DNA of 64,000 nt from Fusarium oxysporum f. sp. lycopersici 4287 (Eukaryota; Ascomycota; Sordariomycetes; Hypocreales; Nectriaceae). The stretch is taken from NCBI RefSeq assembly GCF_000149955.1, contig NC_030994.1, positions 868,001 through 932,000 on the forward strand. Reading direction: 5' to 3'. The notes under the pieces were generated by a model. The model saw only the letters and a program-made list of their open reading frames with translations, had not been told where the DNA came from and ran no database searches. A program made the position numbers and the translations under genes. Shown piece by piece: positions 32,601 through 42,600 of the stretch; position 1 is the first letter of the stretch, and each line of letters begins with the position of its first letter.

Positions 32601-33963
32601 TGGAAAGAACTGTCTGGGTAAGATCACCAGAAAGGTAGTGAAGCAAACTGTCATGACCAACGTCTATGGTGTCACATTTGCTGGTGCCAAGCAACAAGTT
32701 TGCAAGCAGTTAGATGCCCTCTACCCAGAGATGTTCAAAGAGACTGGCATCCCCAATCTTGTGACCGCCACGTATATCGCGCAGCATATCTTCAATGCTC
32801 TCGGAACCATGTTTCGAGGTGCTCACGATATTCAATACTGGCTTGGTGAGATTGGCGCGCGTGTCTGCAAAGCCCTAACACCAGCCCAGCTCGATCAGCT
32901 GCAGGAGGAGAAAGACAACAAGCCTGCTGCGAAGAAGACTGCCTCGGGCAAGAACAAGGAATTGGATGAGTTGACCTCACAGTTTCGATCTACGGTGGTC
33001 TGGACTACGCCCTTGAGAATGCCTGTTGTGCAGCCTTACCGAAAGTCTATCACCAGAGAGATCCGCACCTGTCTCCAGTCTATCAGTTATCCTACACAGG
33101 GTCAGACGGAGCCCGTGGATCGCAGAAAGCAGCTTCAGGGATTCCCCCCTAATTTCATCCATTCACTGGATGCCAGCCACATGCTTCTCTCAGCACTCAA
33201 GTGCGACGAGCTCGGCTTGAAGTTCGCTGCCGTTCACGATTCCTTCTGGACTCATGCCGCCGATGTGGACATTCTGAGCGGAGTTTTGCGCGACGCTTTC
33301 ATCCGAATCCACGAGGAGGACGTCGTCGGTCGATTGGCGACCGAGTTCGAGGCTCGATACAGGGGCTCGTTATATCTGGCCAACATCCCTAGTTCAAGCC
33401 CTGCCGCCATGAAGATCAAGGAATTCCGCAAGTCGAGCAAGCTCTCCCACAAGGAAGAAGTGTTGCTAGAACACAAGCGCAACACTCTCCTCCGGTCAGG
33501 CAACCCCTGGGACATTGAGGCAGCAAAGAAGATTGTCACGCCTGCCTCCATCGTTGAGGAGATGTCAGCCTCGCAGGAGGAGGATCCTGAGATTAAGAAG
33601 GAGACTGAGGATATTGGCGGCCTCGGACACATTCCTGAGTCGGAAGGCAACCTCTCATCGGCGGTTGAGGAGGCTGTAAAGAATATGGAACCTGCGGACG
33701 ACAAGATTGCTGAGATGAGCCACAAGCTTCTTGAGCGTCTTAAGCATACCAGTTTCGAGTACCGAGTTATTCAGCCCAAGAAGGATGTCAAGCAAAACTG
33801 GAAGAGGATCACGCATTTCTGGCGCCCGCTGACCTTCCCCGATCTTCCCAAAAAGGTATGTCGAGAATCTAAGAGGTCACTGCAATTTAACATATACTAA
33901 CATGGTTCCCAGGGTGATTTTGACGTAAAGCGACTGCGAGAAAGTCAGTATTTCTTCTCCTGA
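29644..33963 (+). CDS. RPO41: Mitochondrial DNA-directed RNA polymerase
   Basis: Two exons, 29644..33855 and 33913..33963, encode 1,420 residues. The tiny second exon supplies the conserved C-terminus ending SQYFFS; the intron has GTATGT, a perfect TACTAAC branch and CAG. The protein is the single-subunit T7-like polymerase that transcribes mitochondrial DNA. It shows an Arg-rich presequence, a PPR-like N-terminal extension, and the polymerase core. In the core are DYRGRAYPIPTYLN, motif A in HQDGTCNGLQHYAALG (about residue 930), motif B in TNVYGVTFAGAKQQV and motif C HDSFWTH (about 1,198). An acidic Glu/Asp linker lies near the C-terminus (about 1,305-1,360), before the final strand. Residues 531-554 are a 12-residue tandem duplication. 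Without the last exon the reading frame would end in a non-conserved tail, which supports the splice. Confidence 0.95.
31234..31305 (+). repeat. Tandem 36-nt duplication inside RPO41
   Basis: Two head-to-tail 36-base units encode ESTGANASTEVN and ESTEADASTETN. The reading frame is kept. The insert falls in a linker between the N-terminal extension and the polymerase core, so it is likely tolerated and may vary among strains. Confidence 0.8.
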
Positions 33964-34342
33964 CTAACGGACCTCCTAAAGTCATTATTATAATGTATCA
34001 CTATGATGAAGACAGACATGAGAAGGAGAAATGATTTGGGCGTTGTACATTTGGCGTTTAGAGATGGGGGATTTTTATTCATGATAGCGAAGAACCAAAA
34101 AAGCATTCGGATAGAGGGAGTATGTGGCGGCTGTTGGCTGCACTTTGTATACCATAGGATGAGGTTGTAGAATATGTACTGTACATTAGTGTTGGGGGTG
34201 AAAAGAGGTCAGATGGACTTGACGTCTAAACAAATAAACAACACCAAGATGTTCAAACATTTATGAGTTTCTTGAAAGTGCCATCGACATTGGTCTATCA
34301 CATTTTTTGTTCTTCTACACTACTTGCATCCTAACTTGGTGT
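33964..34342. other. Intergenic region between convergent genes
   Basis: This 379-base AT-rich spacer between RPO41 and ARC1 3' ends is presumed to contain both terminators. Nothing further was recognised. Confidence 0.6.
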
Positions 34343-35512
34343 TTATCGCACAACAGCATCCTTGAGGCTAGGGACAGTGCAGACACCACCACTCTCAGTA
34401 ACAAGACGTCCACGACCAGTCTTTCCAAGCTGCTCAACAGCACCCGCATCAAAAGCAACCTCAAGTCCATCAGTGGTGGTGAAACCAGGCTGGAAAGTCT
34501 CCCAGATCTTCTTCTTGGGGTTAAGGACACCCTCGGGGCTACCCTCCCAACCCTCGAACCAAACACGGTCGCCGGCCTTGGCACCCTCGGGAGGAGTGAC
34601 GAGCTCAACGGGGCCCTTGTGGTCATCGACCTCACCCTCCTTGATCTTGGGGGACGCGGCGAGGACCATGGCGCAGGACTTAATGCCGCGCATCTTGACG
34701 GGCTTGAGGTTGCAGACGACGACGACTTTGCGGCCCTGCATGGACTCGAGAGGGACGAGGCCGTTGAGACCGGAGCAGACGGTGCGGCAGATTTGACCCT
34801 CGTACTCAACGTAGTCCTCGTTGCCGGGCTTGTCACCGACAGCGATGGTGGAGACGTAGAGGGAGTCGGCATCTGGGTGGTTGATGGCCTTCAGAATGTG
34901 ACCAACTCGGAGGTCAATGAGAGCAGGGGAGAGAGGGGCAGCAGGGGCGGGGGCAGCCTTTTGCTTGGGAGCCTTCTCCTTCTTCTCCTTCTTAGGCTTA
35001 TCGGTAGCAATCTTCTCCTTGGCAGTCTCAACAACCTCCTTGACCTTCTCCTTGGTACGATCAACAAGCGAAGCCTCACCACCAGTGGCGGCGGCGGCAG
35101 CAGCTTCCTTCTTCTTCTTCTCCTTCTCAGCCTTGGCGTCAACGGGAGGCTTCACGTAGAGAACGTTATCACGATCAACCTGGACCTTGTTCTCATCCTT
35201 GACATCGAGACCGAACAGGGGAGAGTTCTGGACGAAGTCGACGTGGCGGACGATGTGGGGATGGCCCTTCTCGCCGGTTCGCTCCTCGGGAGTCCACTTG
35301 GCGACGACGGGCGCGAGGGTCTCGTAGATGGCGACGTCGGCCTTGGAGGGCTTACTGCCGAGGAGGGTGGAGCGGCTGGAGAGGTGGTTGTTGAGGGTCT
35401 CGAGGATGGTGGACTTGTCCTCGGGGGACTTGAGACGCTCAGAGGTGGTGAGCCATTGCTGGATCTCAGCCTCCTCGGTGGGAGTATAAGTCTGGGAAGC
35501 GAAGGATGCCAT
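34343..35512 (-). CDS. ARC1: tRNA-binding synthetase cofactor Arc1 (EMAP II/G4p1 type)
   Basis: This unspliced gene encodes 389 residues. In yeast Arc1 tethers methionyl- and glutamyl-tRNA synthetases in the cytosol and delivers tRNA to them. The N-terminal 120 residues look like the GST-like interaction domain. A Lys/Ala/Glu-rich linker (about 125-190), expected to bind tRNA nonspecifically, follows. The C-terminal half is an OB-fold tRNA-binding domain with an EMAP II-like extension, beginning near LIDLRVGHILKAINHPDADS and containing NLKPVKMRGIKSCAMVLAAS. The ATG at 35512 is used; the extension to 35527 begins with TTG. A long antisense ORF over this gene is a shadow of its strong codon bias. 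It is divergent from the LSH-type remodeller gene. Confidence 0.92.
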   Translation of the reverse strand: MASFASQTYTPTEEAEIQQWLTTSERLKSPEDKSTILETLNNHLSSRSTLLGSKPSKADVAIYETLAPVVAKWTPEERTGEKGHPHIVRHVDFVQNSPLFGLDVKDENKVQVDRDNVLYVKPPVDAKAEKEKKKKEAAAAAATGGEASLVDRTKEKVKEVVETAKEKIATDKPKKEKKEKAPKQKAAPAPAAPLSPALIDLRVGHILKAINHPDADSLYVSTIAVGDKPGNEDYVEYEGQICRTVCSGLNGLVPLESMQGRKVVVVCNLKPVKMRGIKSCAMVLAASPKIKEGEVDDHKGPVELVTPPEGAKAGDRVWFEGWEGSPEGVLNPKKKIWETFQPGFTTTDGLEVAFDAGAVEQLGKTGRGRLVTESGGVCTVPSLKDAVVR

Positions 35513-36209
35513 TCTGAAGGTTATCAACGGTGAGAGGCTTCGGGGTGCCTGGCGGAGAAGTCGAAGGGCGAACAGGTTGGCTGTGATGAGAGATGAAGCT
35601 TCGTTATAGCTTCACTCGAGAACTGATGTTGAAGAGTGAGTAAGTGGCTCTACTGCAGCTTGGATGGTGCCTTGATATTTTCTCTTGGTGGGGTGGAGGG
35701 GTAATTCCGGCCTGTTGCCAATTGAATTGGCGGGGGAGAGGCGTTGCTGTGGCGTTAGCAGAAGAATGTGGCTGTCGTTTTTTTGCAACGCGCTAACTCG
35801 TGACATCGCCCCTTTCTCGCGTTTGCTCCTTTACGCGGTACGCCCTTTGTCTCTTCTATTGTCAAAGCTGAAGACTCGGCGACGACATTGTCTCTGAGAA
35901 ACGATACAATTAATCAAATTGTACACTGTACATCAATTGCTTTTTCTTTTTCTTATTGCTTTGAATCGTTGTTAATGCTCGGGCCTTCGTTTTTTAGGCC
36001 CCTTTTGTACTTCCCCTGAGAAATTTCTCCCTTTTCTTTTTTCTCGCCCCGATTTGAGGCGAGTCAACTACATCATTCTGCTCACTAGCGGATCGGATCG
36101 CCGAAACCGCCAAACAAACCTTGAGCTCGACTCGGCCCCTGACGCTCCTTTTTCTCTTTATATTCTTGTTTACTCATTCTTTTACACATCATTATAATAT
36201 CATTTTAAC
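35513..36209. promoter_or_regulatory. Divergent promoter region, ARC1 and mus-30
   Basis: This 697-base interval lies between two divergent start codons. It contains T-rich and CT-rich tracts (about 35,935-36,060 and 36,140-36,185) typical of fungal core promoters on the plus side. No individual factor site is assigned. Confidence 0.45.
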
Positions 36210-38977
36210 ATGGCGGCACCCAAGTCGCCGAGCAACTCTAGCTCAGCTCGTTCTAACTCACGGCTGCCCACAAGTGTTCCGAGTTCGCCGCCATCGGAAC
36301 AACGGGATGATCTTGAAGGTGCCGACGATGCGCTTATCAAGGAGGAGCAGGAGGCTCGTCTAGAGAATGAGAGAAATGAGGAGAAGCGACGACAGGCGAT
36401 GCTGAAGAGGAAGAAAAAGAAGAAGGCAGAGACAAAGTCTGAGCGTGAAGCCAAGGCTAGAGAACTTGATGACTTGCTCGCAAAGTCAGCTGCTTTCTCT
36501 GATATTCTTACCAAAAAGACTCAGGTGTTGGGCCGAGTCGGTAGCAGTCTTGATGGCAAGACGCTTGGTGAGCATAGCTTGGAGATGGCTCAGCAGCCCA
36601 AGTGTATGATCAACGGAACCATGCGAGATTACCAGCTTGAAGGTTTAACATGGATGTACGAGATTTGTTCTCAGGGCATGTCTGGTATTTTAGCCGATGA
36701 GATGGGCCTTGGTTAGCTTTACTCTCACTTTAGGAGTATCTCCTGAGTACTGACTTATTCCAGGCAAAACTGTTCAAACCATCGCCTTGATTGCGCTGCT
36801 CCGTGAGCAGGAGAATTATCTCGGCCCTCATTTGATCGTCGCTCCTTTGAGTACACTCTCAAACTGGATGGATGAGTTTCACAAATGGACGCCTTCCATC
36901 CCTGTCATCATGTATCATGGCAACAAAGATGACCGTGAGAAGATCTTCAGGACCCAAATGCTGAAGCATCTCAAGGCTGGCCGCCCCACCACCAAATTCC
37001 CCGTGGTGTGTACGTCTTATGAAATGGTTCTCAGAGATCAGCACAACCTTTCGAAAATCAACTGGGAATTTATCATCATCGTAAGCCTCATTGCCTCATT
37101 CTCACCTACACCAGGTTAACATGATGCTTAGGATGAAGGTCATCGCATGAAAAATGCAGACGCCAAACTGTTCCAGCAGCTTCGTCAGTTCTCATCCGCC
37201 ACCCGTCTGCTCATTACCGGAACGCCTCTTCAAAATAACCTGAAAGAGCTGTGGTCGCTACTCCACTTCTTGTTGCCCAACATCTTTACAGACTGGGAGG
37301 CCTTTGAGTCGTGGTTCGACTTCTCTGATCTCGAAGATGAACAGGGTACAGAGGAGTTCATTGCCGATCAAAAGAAGCAAGAGCTCGTAAAGAAGATTCA
37401 CCTCATTCTTCAGCCAATGCTTCTGAGGCGTATCAAGCAGGATGTTGCTGCCTACCTGCCAAAGAAGAGAGAATACGTGCTCTTCGCTCCCATGACAAAG
37501 GAACAAACAGATCTTTACAACGTGCTTACCAACAAAAAGGTCGATACCCGACAGTATCTAGAAGACAAGGTCTATGCAAAGATCCACGGCACCGAATCGG
37601 CTGAAGCAAGCACCAAATCATCCCGATCAAGCAGCCTCGCGGCACCAAAGACCATGACACTCCCTGTTCGTGAATCCCCGCGTAAGAAGCAGGTCGAACC
37701 AGAGGAGCCAGCAGCCAACGCATTTTCGGTCATGATGGCCAAGCGCGGTCGTGGCAGGCCACGCAAAAACCCAAAGCCTGAGGAAGCCCCTGTGACACCG
37801 AAATCTGGAGGTAAACGAAAGGGTGCTCCCGCTTTTTTGGAGCCAGAGCCAAAAAGCGCAAAGTCAACTCGCCAGTCGACACCAGTGAGCACTCGTGGAC
37901 GACCAAGAAAGACAAGAACCTACAAAGATGCTGGTTCAGATGAGGAGAAGATGTCGGATGATGAATTTGAAGCAAAGTTGGCCAAGGAGATGGTCTCTGA
38001 CGATGAGGACCTGGGTGATCAGGTGTCTTTGACACCAGAGGAGCGCGAACGTGCCAAGGCATTTGAGCTTGCTAGTAAGTCAGCCTCTTATATATGTTTG
38101 GAGCATCTACTAACGTGACTCAGAAAAACAAATTTCGCAGAAGAAGCTGGGCAACCCCCTGGCACAGCTGCGACTTGTCTGCAACTCACCTCACAATTTC
38201 TACAATCCTTGGATCGCCTCCAGAGATCTACCTGTCGATGACTCCATAGTCACTGCTTCCGGTAAAATGCTTCTTCTCGATCGCTTGCTACCTCGTTTAT
38301 TCCAAGACGACCACAAGGTCCTCATCTTCTCGCAGTTCACAACACAGCTTGACATCCTCGAAGACTACTGCCGTGAACTCCGCGGCTGGAAAGTCTGTCG
38401 TATCGACGGTTCTGTCGCGCAAGATAGTCGACGTACTCAAATCGCTGATTTCAACAGCGATCCCGAGTACAAGATCTTTTTGCTCTCTACTCGTGCAGGT
38501 GGTCAGGGCATCAACCTTGCATCAGCCGACACAGTCATTCTGTTTGACTCAGACTTCAACCCCCAACAGGATCTTCAAGCTCAAGATCGCTGCCATCGTA
38601 TCGGCCAAACCCGCCCTGTCGTTGTATTCCGACTTGCTACGAAGGACACAGTCGAGGAAACTCTTCTCAACTCCGCCGACGCCAAGCGTCGACTTGAGAA
38701 ACTCGTCATCAAGAAGGGTAACTTCAAGTCAATGGGTCAAAAGATGGATCTCCACGAAGATATCGACCCTGAGTCGCTCCGCGCTCTGCTTCTGAAGGAT
38801 GGCCAAGTATACAAGGCCTCGGGAGGCGAAGAAGTCCTCAGTGACGCTGATCTCGATATTCTCTGCGACAGGAGTGAGGCAGCTTATGAGAAGGCTGCAA
38901 GCGGACAGGGCGACGCTGATGCTTTCCGCGTTGTGGAAACTGGTGCTGATTCTATCAAGATGGCGCGAAAGGATTAA
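36210..38977 (+). CDS. mus-30: LSH/DDM1-type SNF2 chromatin remodeller (Irc5/MUS-30)
   Basis: Four exons, 36210..36711, 36764..37080, 37132..38074 and 38124..38977, encode 871 residues. Frames join at every intron; intron 1 splits ADEMGLG/KTVQT and intron 2 precedes [10 protein letters not shown]. The protein has a coiled, Lys/Glu-rich N-terminus, SNF2 lobe 1 (motif I about 165, DEGH at 274, [14 protein letters not shown]), an inserted linker, and lobe 2 ([43 protein letters not shown]). The linker (about 420-560) carries two AT-hook motifs, RGRGRPRKN (about 478) and TRGRPRKT (about 527), which should contact the minor groove of AT-rich DNA. The family (HELLS, DDM1, yeast Irc5, Neurospora MUS-30) acts in genome stability and, in plants and animals, DNA methylation. 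An ISWI assignment is less likely because no HAND-SANT-SLIDE region follows lobe 2. Confidence 0.9.
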
Positions 38978-39605
38978 GTGTTATACAGGTGTACTACTAT
39001 TTGCTGACGGTATTTGTTGTTTGGGATTATTACTGGAAGGGATATATCTGTGTGTTATCAAAGCTGTGGATTTGCTAAAGCGTGTTACGGTCATCAGTCG
39101 GTATGGAGTTCAGGCACTACGTTTGTACAAACAAGATATCAGTTGACGGAGACTCGACTGAAACTAAGATATTTGCTTATTCTTTTAGCATGTTCCTTAG
39201 CTACATGATCAACCGTGACTGTTCCCTGTACGCTTGTCAATAATCAGACCACAGAGTTCGGAGGTGTCTGGTATATCCCCCTACTTGTGTATGTCATTTG
39301 ACGTTGCTGCCTTTCCGAACGTAGCAGTTTTGAAATTAAAGCTTGATCGTGAATAACAAATCATGAGAATGGTTGATTCTACGAATTTCCTTAGACATGT
39401 ATAATAGGAAACAGCCTGCGACACTGTCAAACTTCTGGGCTGTATCATCATCTTACCTTCACGGGCTTTTCACAGATCATTTAAGTTCAGTCTTAGAAAA
39501 AAGAAGTATCATCTCATCATAAGCTATAATAGGTATCTGATAACAAAAACACCCAACGCCTATCCCCCCAACCTGCCAGTGATGCTAATGTTGAATCCAG
39601 AAGGG
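38978..39605. other. Intergenic region between convergent genes
   Basis: This 628-base AT-rich spacer lies between the 3' ends of the LSH-type gene and the ankyrin-like gene. Only short unsupported ORFs are present. Confidence 0.6.
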
Positions 39606-42600
39606 TTAATTAATCTCTTCCACGTATCCAATCTGTCTCCTGGCATCTGCTCCCCCTCCAGGTCCGGAAGCAAGTCTCTTTGCCAATCTCTCCTGTGTCT
39701 CAACCAATTTTTTCTGCGCCTCGAGTCTCCTCTTGACTCTCTCATCTGCACCTCGTTCGATGCGTTCCAACTCTTCACGCTCACTGATGCGTAGACTACT
39801 AAGTGCTTGCGCATTACCGGCTCGTTCAGAGTTCAATTTAGATTCCCACTCTATCATCTTCTGTTGTCTGGTCTCTTCGACTAGGAGTTCAGCTGCGGCG
39901 ACTTGTTGGATACGCTCAAGACTGGACTGCGTCACTTTGCTCTGCTCCAACTGTCGTCTCTTGACAGCTGCGTGGAAGAGCGATTCTTCAAGATCAGCCT
40001 TTTGTCGTGTTGCATTGATGTCCTCGTTGTGGAGTCTACGACGACGGGCATCCTCAATTTCTGCTTTGTGATTCCAGATCTCTCTCTCCACACTGGCCAC
40101 TTCCTTTGCTCGCGCGAGCGCAATAGCATGGTCTTCAGTCTCGAGTGCCAGTCGTCGTAGTCTGGCTTTTCTTTCGCGTTCTTGGACTACCATATCATTA
40201 GGGAGACCGACTGCATCGTCAGGTTGGTCTCCAGAGTTGGCGTAATATACATCCACTGCTCGATTCGCTCGAAGAAGGCTGAGAAGCTGGTCTCGAGTAT
40301 CCGATTCAGGCATCACTTTGCTGACGTACATTGTCGGAGAATATGTAAACTCGCCATCAGTGTAATGATTAAACGGTTTGTTGATCTCCTTCCACATAGC
40401 CACTTTCAAGAAACTGCGAGTAGTTGCAATAGGATCTGTAGAGTCGAAGCAAAGAAGAAGCAGAGACTTCCCATGCGACTGCAAGGTCAAATCTGAGCCA
40501 GCGTCAATCAAGAAAGTCATCACCTTCTGCATGAGCTTCTCTGCATCTGCAGTCATTTTACCAGACCCTGCTCCATGGCGACAAACTTCACCCAAAGCGG
40601 ATCTTCCATCGTGTAGTGGACTAGGGAAGTCGGGATGATGGCCATGTTCCACTAGAACTGATACTGCTGCAAAGTTGAGTTCTCTGGCGGAGTTGTGTAG
40701 TGATCCATCATCTTTCGATTGATCAAATGCCAGTAAGTTGCCCATCATGCGAGTCGACAGCTCACCACCAATATTGGTGGCCATCGCAAGAGGTGTTCTG
40801 CCCATGGCATCGGTAATATCGGCGTTCGCTCCTTCGAGAAGTAGTTCTTTAACTATATCTGGTCGACGGGCTTGGATAGCAATCATAAGAGGGGTGGATC
40901 GGCTGATTGTTGTCTCGAAGTTGACGTTCGCTATAAATGTTAGAGATGAGTCTGCGATGAGCAAACGATTAAAGACTTACCACCACGCTCGATCAGTATC
41001 TTAATCAGTGCCGAGCTGACCTTCTTCTGTGGCTGAGCAATTGCCCAGGCAAGCACCGTCACCTCTTCAGGCTCCTCCACGCTGTCGTGGATACGATATG
41101 TTGTTGTCTGATCATGATAGAAACCAGCATCCAACAACGTCTGCAACAGCTCAGTCGACCTAGGATACTGCGAGATCGCCTTGATGAGGATCGGATCCGA
41201 CCCAGCACTGCGTGTCATGACGTCCAGTCCAACCTCTCCATCGCGATATCCTGAGAAAAGTTCAAACAGCTTCAGTACTTCATCGGGTGACCTTGCTGTA
41301 TCAAACACACGCTCAAAAGCAAGCGTGAGAGTTTGTGGTGATGGCTTGCAAGCAAGCAGCCTTTCTGTCCAATGGGCATTACCCTTTGATGCCGCGCAAA
41401 TCAGAGGTTCTCCATTCTCAAAGTCAATATCAACTCCATGGGCGACAAATAAATCAACAAATTCATCAGCCAATGACTCCGTCTCGTCTGTGCTATTCTT
41501 CATCACCTGCACCAGAGCACTGCTGACAGCCACTCCCTTAGCCCCTTTCGCCAGAAGCATTTTTGCAACCTCTAGACCGTTCGGGGAGAACCATGTGCTG
41601 AACTGTGTCTCGGAGAATCCGTTTTCGAAAAGCTTGAGTATCTCATCCTCATCGATCTTACTACCCAGGAGAAGATCTAATGCCGAAACCTTCACGCCTT
41701 GCACAGCTTGGGTAAGGGCAAAGCAACCGTTTGTGAACGGCGATGCCCCAGAGTCAAGCAAGACCTGGATAAGTCGTTCATCTGGTTCGTCTTCACCAAC
41801 CGCCTTACTCAAGGCGATGTGGACTTCATCCACAGCTGGCATGCCTGCTTTCATCAGATCTTGGACTATATGCAGCCTGGTATCTTGGTTAAGCTTCCAG
41901 CTTGCCTTCATGGCCCTAACCAAAGTAGGAGGCGATGCCTTTTTCTACAAACACGTTAGCGATAACGTCTCCAAACGACTTGTCAAACTTACCTGATTGC
42001 CACCCTCGTGCCATAATCCCAACAGCAACTCAAGACTACCGACAAAGGCACTTCGGGTTGCCGCCACAACTGCCTCACCGTTACTGTAGTTGGGGTCCGC
42101 ACCCGCTGCCAGCAAAACACGCAGCACTTCATGACCCTCTTCGCCGTACTTTGCAGCTGAAACGAGCTGAATGTCGACAATCTCTCCAGAAACACCCCTC
42201 TTGAGGAGGCGCTGAAAGACCATTGCCCTTTTGTTCAAATCTCTAACCTCAGTCGCAGCTTGGAATCCACGCTCCAATGTCAACTTCTGGGTATCGGCAT
42301 TGGACTTGAGAAGCACATCAAGAACTTCAACGGAACCACCGCGACATGCTTCAATGATAGCTTGACCTCCGTTGGTGGAAATACTGGCACCGTGAGCAAT
42401 AAGAACATCTCCAAGTTCCAAATCACCATCCCTCGCCGCAACAAGCAGAGCGTTAGAGGCTGCTTGAGATGAAACGCCAGATTTTGCCAGATGATTGCAG
42501 ATATTAAGACGAACCGTCCAGTCGGCGATCTTCATCGCTTGATCCAGGCAAGAATCTCTGGTCTCGTCCGTATGCTTGAGCTGTGAGAGAAGAAGATCCA

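Noticed and set aside
34307..35533. 408-codon plus-strand ORF opposite ARC1, rich in Leu, Gly, Asp and Val
   Set aside because: It is the reverse-complement shadow of ARC1's GC-biased codons, has low-complexity composition and no domain; ARC1 on the other strand is a clear family member.
41181..41996. 271-codon plus-strand ORF opposite the ankyrin-like gene
   Set aside because: Ser/Thr/Pro-rich antisense frame without domain; the minus-strand gene is continuous across its introns here.
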